Part shown: positions 12,701 to 19,786 of the stretch, piece after piece
How positions within the stretch are numbered: the first letter of the stretch is position 1
How the letters are laid out: each line of letters begins with the position of its first letter
DNA from: Planctomycetota bacterium
Lineage (GTDB): Bacteria; Planctomycetota; MHYJ01; JACQXL01; JACQZI01
Reading direction: 5' to 3'
DNA: 60,283 bases
Assembly (NCBI GenBank): GCA_016207825.1
Contig: JACQZI010000022.1
Coordinates: 1 to 60,283, forward strand
Notes under the pieces: model-generated
What the model was told of the DNA's origin: nothing
Databases searched by the model: none
The model's input: only the letters and a program-made list of their open reading frames with translations
Position numbers and translations under genes: made by a program

Positions 12701-13044
12701 ATGCTGATACCGGTGGTTATTTCTATAGCCTTAAGATGAACGGCACTGCCTACGACCCTGATAAAGGCGGGTCGATTACGCCTTATCCATTATTGCTTGG
12801 CGGAGGAACAGCCATAGAATCATCGCCCATGCCCAATAACACCGGATTAATCTACATCGGCAATAATGACGGAAAGATATTTGTCATAGACGAATCTCAA
12901 AAAGCGGTCATCAAGACCTTTTCATTTGGTTCCGGGATAAAGATCGGGGATATCAATTACGATTCCGATAACCGGCGATTCCTGATACCGACTGACCAGG
13001 GCAAGATATATTATTTGGAGAATATGTTAGACCCAACTCCTTAA
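6787..13044 (+). CDS. Giant beta-helix repeat protein with C-terminal propeller; continuation of the upstream frame
   Basis: The first in-frame ATG is at 6787, but it has no ribosome site and the frame is open back to 6529, so it is probably not a real start; the segment is the continuation of the previous CDS. Residues 1 to about 1,200 are a diverged duplicate of the upstream protein (offset about 6.52 kb), again with a W-rich module 'NTWVGTTTSWNLTGNW' near 7,630. A second W-rich module starts near 10,405. From about 11,550 the sequence changes to a beta-propeller-like region with blades such as 'GLIYIGNNDGKIFVID'. A module of about 70 residues ('NDLITQAGSNIITS...' and 'NDLQITAGEPYVTS...') occurs twice, near 11,330-11,530 and 12,205-12,410. 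It is followed 11 bp later by the PQQ/CFI-box gene, so the two are probably co-transcribed. Export is inferred; no anchor is visible at the C-terminus. Confidence 0.75.
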   Translation: MVEFNGTAPALNISKGTNGTALSFNNLKVNIGATSVLQPNAALTIGGNLQVNAGEFDLNTGLNHSVSGLSTIEKTLDINGSQLTCSDNFTVSNQGSLILRDNAVLKIANNKAIAINGAFTTYWGGGGATKPKITTSGVIGTDSYSFDANSGSNIDISGLTVESVDASGLKINTGANILDIDDVAFASQAAPIGGAALNLQVTSGYVSTQSFTFSDMSFDGSYKGSAGGPSATIGNVVVADNAQGVTVTITLSNANDVTPGQEDWDYDDPTPGNGNAVVNWVQLNTWVGTTTSWNLTGNWTNGIPDGSKDILIPTAPAGGNFPVLDTTGNCIGLKIENGACLTESGSGTYNLEVKGDFIIEGNGTFGAGDGKVILDGNGTQSIDLGIAGSTYYNLEINKSTGTVTVSRDLTITNNLSVTGTLTSAGKTVTINGTTANNGTIQLANGIFDINGNLSGGIIDGGTGTIRFSGATFNPTTLAPNLGTIVFDNKALDQTIPALNYHHLEIDKYSGSASYTANAASSGINIDGNFKVTSGIFKADPTNAGWSHTIAGNYDINTANSEFNAGLSTITLDGISQSITQNNNSFYKLNIGNGTATPTIQMTGNLKTGGNLTVKAGSTLALNSNNGHTVGGSITIENTGRIDLTTGTAAITGGLTNSGTVDMDQASILNCNAFTNTGTGVLDFGSAASQITVSGNWDDSGTVNPGNSTINLTAGSGTITTSNSTDFYSLNINGSYTANNALDIVGNITINGSFNPGSFSHRIAGNWNDSSGTFTGGTSNIIFVGTSQSINTDVGSGNNKFYTLTIGDGTATPSVSVTSGKDLEISNNLVIRSGCQLTLNSNVVHTVGGSCTITGTLNTSTGKITISGAVTNSGSLDASSSVAASQGLKSAGLTNTGTINFGVSGSGMIECDGNWVDTGAFTLGNSTVKIIGSARTIKSNRATGDFYKLIVSGSASIDSGSSNGLDVDSTLLVNNSASLDLGTGFTNDVAATCDVGDTSTTGTLNINNSKLIVHGNLTVKNNSTLIIKGSNTAANVGELRMGNNATVYIEGSFQTNPSGSYTYKPKVTRASSGERYDFTVQNSGGIDINALIFEYAKKYGLTIASTAAITNIDIDDADFQNVEEDPTGTGQGNGARHLYIGFASGSYTGNFDTCSFDQSFGTATGNNVVCAATSGSTSLNFSNWQGNNGGGDQYEYESSGTSIIWIATNTWVGGASGHETAWNWGANWNTGSKPGAGSSVIIPSRAYAPSLNESVIIASLEVQDGGILNMSAGYQLIVNGTASIVTGTTGGKINITNSGAVLTCKSDLLDNNAAGGINQTAGKVVLLGTNSTFYSATIKTLEIGDGNQTVNINIPSGKTVKLAANGTLTVKSNAAYYLQGGTLVLGNGLTINVNSNGTFKADNNTAITTPAPGTDRFYFIVNGAVNLDTCEIRSMTANGLDIQSTAVTPTLKNISFYNHPGTSNSRYISIALANLNIDSPDCWFETITTGYNVSATGASSVIRFQDRFQKKEEQNDLITQAGSNIITSISATFTTKNVMNGDILRIEQGMDIGTYVISAVNSQTELTLTSNLTASDNGIKYSIGTMSSGRGAGEPFDYDDDSNDDGVADGTGAVVLWTYTPGTQAQGQIEGFPTIAFDLNTYAYYSTYLPSKNIQGPNTVDRIYVMDSQGAFKDYYYNIDNSYGDIVGQVWWYTEGTDHTVYFGTTGGHLFRLIDTGSELQLSPGWPLDVPGCTEITSPVITDGINLYFGGMNGVTPKIYAVVITSREVLFARTAASPVRSIPSWDMSGGTTYLFVGSDYQELAGGNDLQITAGEPYVTSTSAFFLTVGLEAGDILIISSGSQQGRYRITAVNSLTELTVNYTFTSNESGIVYSAGQTPLLYRLDISNEANDKQNNSPLDSVRAPTTYWPFTNGLYVGDYYGLMHGIDVWSATFTNTDSFPYTPAVKNSIKVMAYVMFIYHDPPNGPETRLLYADTGGYFYSLKMNGTAYDPDKGGSITPYPLLLGGGTAIESSPMPNNTGLIYIGNNDGKIFVIDESQKAVIKTFSFGSGIKIGDINYDSDNRRFLIPTDQGKIYYLENMLDPTP

Positions 13045-13055
13045 GAGAGGTTTAA

Positions 13056-16000
13056 ATGTTTAAGAGTTTAAGAGTTAAAAAGTATTACGCGGTGCTTGTT
13101 ACTTGTTACTTGTTACTTGTAACCTGTAACTTGTTTGCTGAGGACTGGCCTTCCCTCTCCCGCGATACCAGCCGCCAGCGCTCTACCCAGGAAAAATTAT
13201 CCTCCGCCTTTAGTGCGGCGTGGCAATACGCCGGAAGCTCGGACCTGCCAGCCAGCCAGGCAGGGATAGTCTCTTCCCCGGCAATTGCCGATGGCGTAGT
13301 GGTTTTCGCCGCGCGCGATAACTTCGTCCGCGCGATTAAGGAATCCGATGGCTCGCTCCTCTGGTCTTTCCTGAGCGGCGATGAAATCATCGCCTCGCCT
13401 TCTATCAGCAATGGACGGGTTTACATCCCTTCCACTGACGGGAAAATCTATTGCCTGAACCTCTCAAACGGGGCGCTAATCTGGAATTACCGCACCGGCG
13501 GAACGGAATTCTCTTCGCCCGTTATCTCCGATAACACACTCTACATGGGCTCGGGATTCCCGAACGCCAAGGTTATTGCCATTGATGCCCTAACCAAACA
13601 GTTCTTATGGGAAACCCAACTGGAACAGATTGTTTATTCATCCCCGGCAATATCCGGCACGGTCCTGGTTGTCGGTTGCAATAGCGGCAAATATTACGCG
13701 CTTGACAAAACCACCGGAGAAATAATCTGGTCCTGCCAGGCAGGCGGACAGGTAATGCTTTCCTCTCCCTTAGTCGTGGATGACTCCGCTTACTTATTGC
13801 CCGGCGGAACCAACCTCTCTTTCTATCGTGTCGCGATTAACCAGGCTGATTGGGCGACGAATTACCAGATACTTCTTTCTGACCCGCTCTCTCCAGCTGG
13901 CAGCACCATACTTAACACCAAACTAAACTCATCTTCTCCGGTAAAAATCGGTAATCTCATCGGCTTTACCGCCCGCTTTGATTATTTTATAGACACCAAC
14001 GCCGACAGCATTGTAGACCAATACACGCTTAATGAATATATCATTGCCATTGACCCCGCCGCGCATTCTATTAAATGGCAAAAGAATATCGGCGCACGCA
14101 TTACCGCCGACCAGAACAAAATCCCGCCTTTGGGCTTGTGCCCGGCCCCGGCAACAATGTCATCCGCTTCAGGAGAGCTTATCGTAACGGCTTCTTCGCT
14201 CGCGGAGGAACTAAGGATTATCAATCCCGCCGACGGCGAAACAATATCCATCTATCCGCTGGATGACGCCTGCCAGTCTTCGCCGGCAATCGCCAACGGT
14301 AAAATATTCATCGCCACTAAAAAAGGCTCGGTCTATGCCTTCCGGAATGACGGCAACCGCGCGCCTTCTCCGCCGACCGCCGGATTTACTCCGGCTGATA
14401 ACGCAACCATCACCTCGACCACCCCGGCCATCAGCTGGAACGCGGCGGTTGACCCGGATGCAGGAGACCCGTCAAACACGCTCAGCTATCTGGTGCGCGT
14501 AGATGACGACGGCGAAATCCTGCTCGATTACGATTATATCACTGCCACTCTTGCCGGCGTAACATCCATCACACTGCCTTCGGCAATCACGGATAATACC
14601 AATCTTACCTATGCCGTCAGGGCCATAGACGCCAGTCTGGCATATTCGGAATGGTCCGAAGCGCAGAGCTTCTGGATAAACCGCGCGCAAGACGCGCCTC
14701 TTTCCCCGACTAATTTCCGTGCCGAGGCCGGAAATGGTTATGTTGACCTTTTCTGGCAGTCCAGCGCTTCTCAGGATGTCCAGAGGTACCTGCTTGCTTA
14801 CAAGGAAGAAGGTGGCTCTTACAACGCGCCAATCAACGCCGGTAACACAACCAATTACCGCGTCAACGGGCTAACCAACGGAACGATGTATACATTCCAG
14901 ATTATCGCTGAAGATTATGACGCGCTCCAGAGCGCCCCGCTTGAAATCTCTGCCCGGCCGCTTTATCCCATTATGGTCAATACCACGCCTTATAATAACC
15001 TCATTTATGCGCTGGCGCAGGCGCAAAGCGGCGATACTGTCCGCTTGGGCGTGGGCACATTCGTAATCAATTCCACCTTATCGCTTAAACAAGGCGTCAA
15101 CCTTGCCGGTTATTCGCCTCACCACACTATTCTTAACGGAACCGGCTTGGACCGCTTGGTTCTCCTAACCGCGGGCGCCGGCATCACCTCGACCATCAGC
15201 AACTTGACCCTTTACGGAGCGCATGTCGGCATAGATACATCCGGCGATAACGCCCTCATCAGAAACACCGTCATCCGTAATTGCAATATCGGGATATTTG
15301 CCGGCTCCGGCTCGGACACCTCTATCATCAATAATACAATCATTAATAATTCCATCGCCGGAATTTACGCCAACAGTTCCCAATGCGCAATCCGCAATAA
15401 TATCATTATGTATAACGGCGACGGCGTTTACGCCGCCACCGGAATTATTCCTGCGATAACCTATAACGATGCCTATCAAAACACGGTAAACTATAATAAC
15501 GCCTCACCGGGCATCGGGAATATCTCCCTGCATGTGGTTTTCCTGGATGAGCCGAACAAGGATTATCGGGTCGTCCTCGACCAGCCGACCATAGATATGG
15601 GCGCGCCATCTGATGATTATTTGAATGAACCGCATCCGCGCGGCACGCGGGTCAATATGGGCGCTTACGGCAATACCATTTATGCCGCCACCAGCGGTCC
15701 TTTTTCTATTGCGGACGGGACGCTCTCTAATTCAGAGACCGGAGCTTATTACAGCGCGTTACTCAGCACGCTGGGCGGTTCAGGGCCAGTGACCTGGACT
15801 ATTTTCATCGGCTCCATCCCGCCGGGACTGAACTTAAATACCTCAACCGGCGACATCACCGGCACAATCCAGCTCGGGTCCGCAGGATTATATAATTTCA
15901 CGGCGCGGGCAGTTGATTTCCTTGATAATAACGATACCGCAGATTTCTCTATCCAGGTCAGCCAGATAAGCGGCAACACCCTGCATTTTGTGACTAATGC

Positions 16001-16643
16001 GCTTTCAAGCGGCTATGTCAGAGCCACATATAAGACAACTGTTTCCGTAGCCGGCGGATTCCCGCCTTATGCCTGGTCAATAACTAACGGAGGACTGCCG
16101 CCGAACTTCACTTTGAACAGCGCCACCGGCGAAATCATCGGCACGCCGCCCTACGGGACGGATAACACCTACGGCTTTACGGTTCAGGTTAAGGACGCCG
16201 ATAATTTCACTGTCTCCGGCATATTTAATATAACCATTAATGCGGGACAGGCAAGCGGGAGCAGTGCTGAAGGCGGCGCCGGGAAAACCTGGTGCTTTAT
16301 CGCCACGGCGGCTTACGGCTCGCCCCTTGCGCCCGGAGTGATGGCGTTAAGGCATTTCAGGGAGAAATATCTCCTGACCAATTCGCCCGGCAAATGGTTA
16401 GTCGCACAGTATTACAAGAATAGCCCGCCTCTGGCGCAGTATATCGGGCAACATAACTGGGCGAAACGCATAGCACAAGTTATGTTGATTCCTGTAGTTG
16501 CCTACGGCTGGTTTATGGTCTCAACCGGTTGGATGGTAAAACTCATCACCTGTATCGGCATAATGATTCTCGGTATTTTCCTCATCCGCCGCTTAAGACG
16601 CATACGATCGGCAAAAAGAACTGCTTCTAATGCAGTTAAATAA
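13056..16643 (+). CDS. Exported PQQ-propeller / FN3 / beta-helix protein with CFI-box C-terminal anchor
   Basis: ATG at 13056 follows AGAGG at 13046-13050. Residues 1-29 form a signal peptide ending 'CNLFA' before EDWP. Residues about 30-430 are PQQ/BamB-like propeller repeats ('GKIYCLNLSNGALIWNY'), about 430-640 two fibronectin III-like domains, about 650-860 a right-handed beta-helix (NNTIINNS-type turns), about 870-1075 two putative-Ig repeats with 'PPGLNLNTSTGDITGT'. The C-terminus begins with Cys1080 in 'CFIATAAYGS', the hallmark of the CFI-box C-terminal domain, then a hydrophobic segment and a basic tail, so it is likely sorted to or anchored in a membrane. It probably works with the giant adhesin upstream. 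The signal peptide is encoded by two dispersed heptamer-like repeats, which is unusual. Confidence 0.85.
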   Translation: MFKSLRVKKYYAVLVTCYLLLVTCNLFAEDWPSLSRDTSRQRSTQEKLSSAFSAAWQYAGSSDLPASQAGIVSSPAIADGVVVFAARDNFVRAIKESDGSLLWSFLSGDEIIASPSISNGRVYIPSTDGKIYCLNLSNGALIWNYRTGGTEFSSPVISDNTLYMGSGFPNAKVIAIDALTKQFLWETQLEQIVYSSPAISGTVLVVGCNSGKYYALDKTTGEIIWSCQAGGQVMLSSPLVVDDSAYLLPGGTNLSFYRVAINQADWATNYQILLSDPLSPAGSTILNTKLNSSSPVKIGNLIGFTARFDYFIDTNADSIVDQYTLNEYIIAIDPAAHSIKWQKNIGARITADQNKIPPLGLCPAPATMSSASGELIVTASSLAEELRIINPADGETISIYPLDDACQSSPAIANGKIFIATKKGSVYAFRNDGNRAPSPPTAGFTPADNATITSTTPAISWNAAVDPDAGDPSNTLSYLVRVDDDGEILLDYDYITATLAGVTSITLPSAITDNTNLTYAVRAIDASLAYSEWSEAQSFWINRAQDAPLSPTNFRAEAGNGYVDLFWQSSASQDVQRYLLAYKEEGGSYNAPINAGNTTNYRVNGLTNGTMYTFQIIAEDYDALQSAPLEISARPLYPIMVNTTPYNNLIYALAQAQSGDTVRLGVGTFVINSTLSLKQGVNLAGYSPHHTILNGTGLDRLVLLTAGAGITSTISNLTLYGAHVGIDTSGDNALIRNTVIRNCNIGIFAGSGSDTSIINNTIINNSIAGIYANSSQCAIRNNIIMYNGDGVYAATGIIPAITYNDAYQNTVNYNNASPGIGNISLHVVFLDEPNKDYRVVLDQPTIDMGAPSDDYLNEPHPRGTRVNMGAYGNTIYAATSGPFSIADGTLSNSETGAYYSALLSTLGGSGPVTWTIFIGSIPPGLNLNTSTGDITGTIQLGSAGLYNFTARAVDFLDNNDTADFSIQVSQISGNTLHFVTNALSSGYVRATYKTTVSVAGGFPPYAWSITNGGLPPNFTLNSATGEIIGTPPYGTDNTYGFTVQVKDADNFTVSGIFNITINAGQASGSSAEGGAGKTWCFIATAAYGSPLAPGVMALRHFREKYLLTNSPGKWLVAQYYKNSPPLAQYIGQHNWAKRIAQVMLIPVVAYGWFMVSTGWMVKLITCIGIMILGIFLIRRLRRIRSAKRTASNAVK
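13063..13134. repeat. Dispersed TTTAAGAG and TTACTTG heptamer-like repeats forming a signal peptide
   Basis: Positions 13063-13079 carry TTTAAGAG-type direct repeats and 13096-13134 carry four or more TTACTTG/TAACCTG units. A second copy of the latter type lies at 39822-39848 between two genes. Here the repeats are in frame and supply the basic and hydrophobic parts of the signal peptide. Confidence 0.75.
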
Positions 16644-16701
16644 TAGATGCTGATACGCTGGTAAACCGAGAATTTGTCCTAAAAAGAATGAGGTTAAAAT
16701 T

Positions 16702-17457
16702 ATGAATGGGAATTTTGATGATGCCATATTTAAATGGGCAAGTGAAAAGAAAGATGAGATTAATAAAGGAATTATAGCTAATGACAGTAAATATACACTT
16801 CTTCTGTCATTATTAGATACTCTATCGACATGGGCATTTCCGCATGAAAAAGATAATCGTAAACGATTCGTGAAATTAATTGATGAGTATTCAGATTGGA
16901 ACCTTAAAGATAGAATAAGCCTTGTTCAACTACAATATCTTATGGAAAAGATTAAAATTCAAGACCAACCAGATTATGATAAGTTGAATAAAGACGTATC
17001 TGGAAGACTAAGCAAATGGGAATATGGTAAGGTTCATCGTTCTGCCGATGTTGACCCATTATTAAGTGATTTTGACCGATATAAAAATGATTTGATTAGA
17101 CCTCTTATCCAAGCGGTTCGTTATCCATTTCTTCTCTGGGTTATGCGTAATTGGTCAGTTCATAGTTTCAGGCAACACGGATTTAACATTTCCAGTGACC
17201 AATCGAGCCCCTATTATTTAGGGGGTTCTGACATAAACGATAGAAATAAAAATTATTGGATTTTAACAATTCCCCCTCTAGTCATTTCGTCTCTTATAGA
17301 TAATTGTGCTACCAAACTGAAAGAGTATTTTAAAAAGCATCCGATTGACCCAGATAAACAAATTCCTTTACTCGATAATTGCTGGCTATCTGTAAGAGAT
17401 ACGAAGTCATTACAGAATAAGATAGACCGCTTACTTACTGCATCTTCAACAAAGTAA
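16702..17457 (+). CDS. Unknown 251-aa protein, low GC
   Basis: ATG at 16702 is preceded by GAGG at 16690-16693. The product is mostly helical and charged, with a W-rich middle ('FLLWVMRNWSVHSFRQHGF', about residues 148-166) and no signal peptide or membrane segment. I do not recognise the family. Base composition is clearly more AT-rich than the flanking surface-protein genes, and it stands alone between those genes and a 1-kb repeat-rich gap, which suits acquisition by transfer. The helical, HEPN-like look is only an impression; no catalytic motif such as RX4-6H can be assigned with confidence. Confidence 0.75.
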   Translation: MNGNFDDAIFKWASEKKDEINKGIIANDSKYTLLLSLLDTLSTWAFPHEKDNRKRFVKLIDEYSDWNLKDRISLVQLQYLMEKIKIQDQPDYDKLNKDVSGRLSKWEYGKVHRSADVDPLLSDFDRYKNDLIRPLIQAVRYPFLLWVMRNWSVHSFRQHGFNISSDQSSPYYLGGSDINDRNKNYWILTIPPLVISSLIDNCATKLKEYFKKHPIDPDKQIPLLDNCWLSVRDTKSLQNKIDRLLTASSTK

Positions 17458-17618
17458 GCTGGACGTAATTCGAGGGACGCCTTACCTGATTCTAAAACCC
17501 ATTTTTGTGATATCAGCAGTAAGATTCTGATGTTTTAAATTTAAACGCGCCGGCGCCTGATTACTTACTCGCATGCACCGGCAATTCAGGGACGCCATAC
17601 TGAATCCTTAGCGATATA

Positions 17619-17860
17619 GTAGCTCACGGGTATCCTTCCGAGCCTTTCCGGGTATACTTCAGCTACGTGTCCCAATCCCTTCAGCTACGTGTTCCTATCC
17701 TTTCGGCTATGCGCCCTAACCTTTTCGGCTACGTGCCACACTCCTTTCGGATACGCTCCCTAATCCTTCCGGGTATATGCCCTAATCTCACCGGGGATAT
17801 ATCCCAGTCCTTTCGGATACGTTCCCTAACCCTTTCGGCTACTGGATGGTATCCTTTTGG
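17619..17860. repeat. 22-bp tandem repeat array 1 (about 11 units)
   Basis: Eleven head-to-tail units at exactly 22-bp spacing, starting 17619, 17641, 17663 and so on to 17839-17860. The common core is CTACGTGCCCTAATCC followed by TTTCGG; units differ at several positions but length never changes. There are no spacers, so it is not a CRISPR. A short open frame across it is a by-product of the repetition (22 is not divisible by 3, so the protein repeats every 22 residues). A G-rich run follows at 17862-17930. Confidence 0.9.
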
Positions 17861-18066
17861 CGTGGGGAGGGGTAGCTTTCGGGTGGTAGGGGGGTAAGGC
17901 ACCCTCCACCCCTAGATGGGGGTAGACTGTTTCTAACCGCCTTATAAATCACAAGATGGAAAGACCTCGTTTTCGTGGATAAAGACCGCGGAGATATTTT
18001 ATCCAATCCCTAAAACCATCCTAATCCCGAACCTGGCATATTTCCTGTTTTTTCCACAAGGGGTAT

Positions 18067-18418
18067 ATCAATCTGCCAGAGTATAGGTATTACGTCCATA
18101 TATAGAGTATATTACGTCTTGATATGGAGTATATCACGTCTAAATATGGAGTGTATCACGTCCAAATATAGAGTGTATCACGGCTAAATATGGAGTATAT
18201 CATGTCCAAATAGAGGGCGTATCACGTCTAAATATGGAGTATATCACGTCCAAATATAGAGTATATAACGGCTTGATAGGAGATATATTACGGCTTGATA
18301 TAGAGTATATGACGGCTTGATATGGAGTGTATTACGTTCTGATATGGAGTATATTACGTCCAAATAGTGGGGATTATACGGATTTAACTTGGGAGTATAA
18401 CTGTTTTAGACTGGGGGT
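18067..18418. repeat. 22-bp tandem repeat array 2 (about 16 units)
   Basis: Units start at 18067 and recur every 22 bp to 18418; those from 18089 to 18374 are the best conserved. Core ACGTCTAAATATGGAG followed by TAT. Variation sits at fixed positions (TCC/TCT/GGC after ACG; ATATAG/ATATGG). The sequence differs from array 1, yet the period is identical and each unit again carries one ACGT-like core. Outer units are more degenerate than central ones. Confidence 0.92.
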
Positions 18419-18423
18419 AGGTA

Positions 18424-18440
18424 GGGTATCTACACCCCCC
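18424..18440. repeat. GGGTATCTAC-N-CCCCC motif next to array 2
   Basis: The motif GGGTATCTAC, one variable base, then a C-run is nearly identical to 41985-42001 next to array 3, in the same orientation on the plus strand. G-run and C-run could pair. Its constant association with 22-bp arrays suggests it is part of the same element. Confidence 0.7.
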
Positions 18441-18512
18441 TATGCCACCTTTAACCCTCTTTTGTTTGCTTTAAACTTTGATTTTTCAGGAGTGATTTGA
18501 TAGTTTTAAGCC

Positions 18513-19424
18513 ATGGATAACTGGACTCTGGCAAGGAACATTATCATCTATAACGAGCTGGCTAAAACACTAAAACAATTAAACAATCCTGCCTGCCAAA
18601 GCCTCGGCGCAGGCAGGTCCAATATTAAAACTATAGTCCTGGCAGGCGCGGCGCTGGCTCAAACCGTCTACCCGGATATAGGCTCACGCCCGATGTCGGA
18701 TATTGATTTATTGGTGAAACGCGCGGATTTGCCGTTACTTGAAAAGTCAATGGATGCCTTAGGCTATAAGCTGGAAATGCGCCGGAGTTCTGAAGCCCAT
18801 TATAGCAATAATCTTCCTGAATTCACCATACATATTGATATCCACACAGACCTCTCTTTCCTCGATACACGAGGCAATTCCGAAATATGGGAAAGGGCGG
18901 TAAAAGCCGCCCTGTCCGATAACGAGACCTATATCCTTTCCCCCGAAGACGCCCTTATTTACGCCCTGACATATTCCTTTACCGGGCACGGGCATATCAA
19001 GAATGCGGCGATAAATGATGCCTCATGGATTATACGGAAACACAATATAAGCTGGGATTTAATCTCAACGCTCATAAAACGCTATAACCTTGAAGTCCCG
19101 ATGTATTGCGGGCTTATGGCGGCGCGCAAGAAGGCTGTTATTGACGATGAAGTATTAACCAAAATCAAGCCGCCTACCCGCAAATCTATGGAAATGAAAA
19201 TCTATTGCATGGCATTAAATCATCCGTCCGAAGACATGGCGCCGGTATTGCGCTTCCTCACCTGCCCGGGCAAATTGCGCTTATTGAAAGACTCCTTTTT
19301 CCCCTCTTCCGATTTCATGCAACGGAGATATGGATCAAGCGCCTCTCTCGCCGTATTATATTATCCCCTGCGCCTCATACATCATTTCTGGCGAATACTG
19401 AAACTTGCCAGCCGGATGATGTGA
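18513..19424 (+). CDS. Nucleotidyltransferase-fold protein (PF14907 type)
   Basis: The 303-aa product has the NTP_transf_5 pattern: 'VLAGAALAQTVYPD' (42-55), then 'RPMSDIDLLV' with D63 and D65 as the likely metal ligands, and 'HIDIHTDL' further on. Proteins of this family are often found with PqqD, HprK-like and radical SAM genes, and such a set lies just downstream on the opposite strand, convergent with this gene. The substrate is unknown. Codons 26-35 are a 30-bp palindromic repeat inserted exactly in frame, in a loop before the first core strand; homologues would normally read straight from LKQLN to the IKTIVLAG strand. Start is ATG at 18513; an AGGAG lies about 20 bp upstream, rather far. 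Confidence 0.8.
   Translation: MDNWTLARNIIIYNELAKTLKQLNNPACQSLGAGRSNIKTIVLAGAALAQTVYPDIGSRPMSDIDLLVKRADLPLLEKSMDALGYKLEMRRSSEAHYSNNLPEFTIHIDIHTDLSFLDTRGNSEIWERAVKAALSDNETYILSPEDALIYALTYSFTGHGHIKNAAINDASWIIRKHNISWDLISTLIKRYNLEVPMYCGLMAARKKAVIDDEVLTKIKPPTRKSMEMKIYCMALNHPSEDMAPVLRFLTCPGKLRLLKDSFFPSSDFMQRRYGSSASLAVLYYPLRLIHHFWRILKLASRMM
18588..18617. repeat. 30-bp palindrome inside the nucleotidyltransferase gene
   Basis: CCTGCCTGC (18588-18596) pairs perfectly with GCAGGCAGG (18609-18617) around a 12-base loop. It fills exactly ten codons (residues 26-35). Confidence 0.85.
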
Positions 19425-19441
19425 AACAGCCTTTCCTCTAC

Positions 19442-19482
19442 TGTCATTACGATTCCGATGTATATCGGAAGAATCAATCTCA
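19442..19482. repeat. Dispersed 'TGTCATTRCGA ... CAATCTC' repeat
   Basis: TGTCATTACGA, then a small palindrome (TTCCGATGTATATCGGAA), then GAATCAATCTC. It resembles copies at 19787-19872, 21228-21330 and, more distantly, 38770-38857. It sits between the convergent nucleotidyltransferase and GIY-YIG genes. Confidence 0.65.
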
Positions 19483-19770
19483 AAGTTCCTCGTATAAATC
19501 CTTCCACTCCGGATTCATACGCTCAATTAATTCTATCTTCTTGTTACGAGACCCAGCTTTAATCTGCTTCTCTCTGAGAATCGCGTTTTCAATATTATCA
19601 AATTGCTCATAATAAACTAATTTTATCACATTATATTTTTTCGTAAACCCATCTATCATTTTTTCTCTGTGCTCATACACTCTTCTTTTTAAGTTATTTG
19701 TTACGCCAGTATAAAGGACTGTATTCCTTTTATTAGTCATTATATAAATACAATATTGTTTTTCTTTCAT
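19480..19770 (-). CDS. Small GIY-YIG domain protein
   Basis: The 96-aa product shows the GIY-YIG nuclease pattern of the UPF0213/YhbQ group: 'YCIYIMTNKRNTVLYTGVT' with Tyr/Tyr-Thr-Gly in place of the two motif halves, 'NLKRRVYEHR' with the conserved Arg, 'LVYYEQF' and 'AILREKQIK'. Full-length for this group. Start is the ATG at 19770; no clear ribosome site, and the upstream DNA is dispersed repeat. It separates the radical SAM gene from the nucleotidyltransferase and looks like an insertion into that module. A second GIY-YIG gene lies at 23407. Exact cellular role unknown. Confidence 0.85.
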   Translation of the reverse strand: MKEKQYCIYIMTNKRNTVLYTGVTNNLKRRVYEHREKMIDGFTKKYNVIKLVYYEQFDNIENAILREKQIKAGSRNKKIELIERMNPEWKDLYEEL

Positions 19771-19786
19771 AGCATTAGATTGCCAC

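Larger units (their letters stand above)
17458..18512. other. Gene-free, repeat-rich interval of 1,055 bp
   Basis: No credible gene is present. It contains, in order: a pair of similar 20-bp segments (AGGGACGCC at 17475 and 17588), 22-bp repeat array 1 (17619-17860), a G-rich stretch (17862-17930), an unremarkable spacer, 22-bp repeat array 2 (18067-18418), and a GGGTATCTAC-(N)-CCCCCC motif (18424-18440). Confidence 0.85.

Noticed and set aside
17667-17897. Open frame with 22-residue repeats
   Set aside because: It is the 22-bp array 1 read in frame; since 22 is not a multiple of 3 the peptide repeats every 22 residues. No start signal or composition of a real gene.
17619-18418. CRISPR array
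   Set aside because: Units abut with no spacers and no cas gene is near.
17619-18418. Plasmid-type iterons or replication origin
   Set aside because: Length suits iterons, but unit sequences differ between arrays, and no rep or dnaA gene or DnaA boxes are seen.
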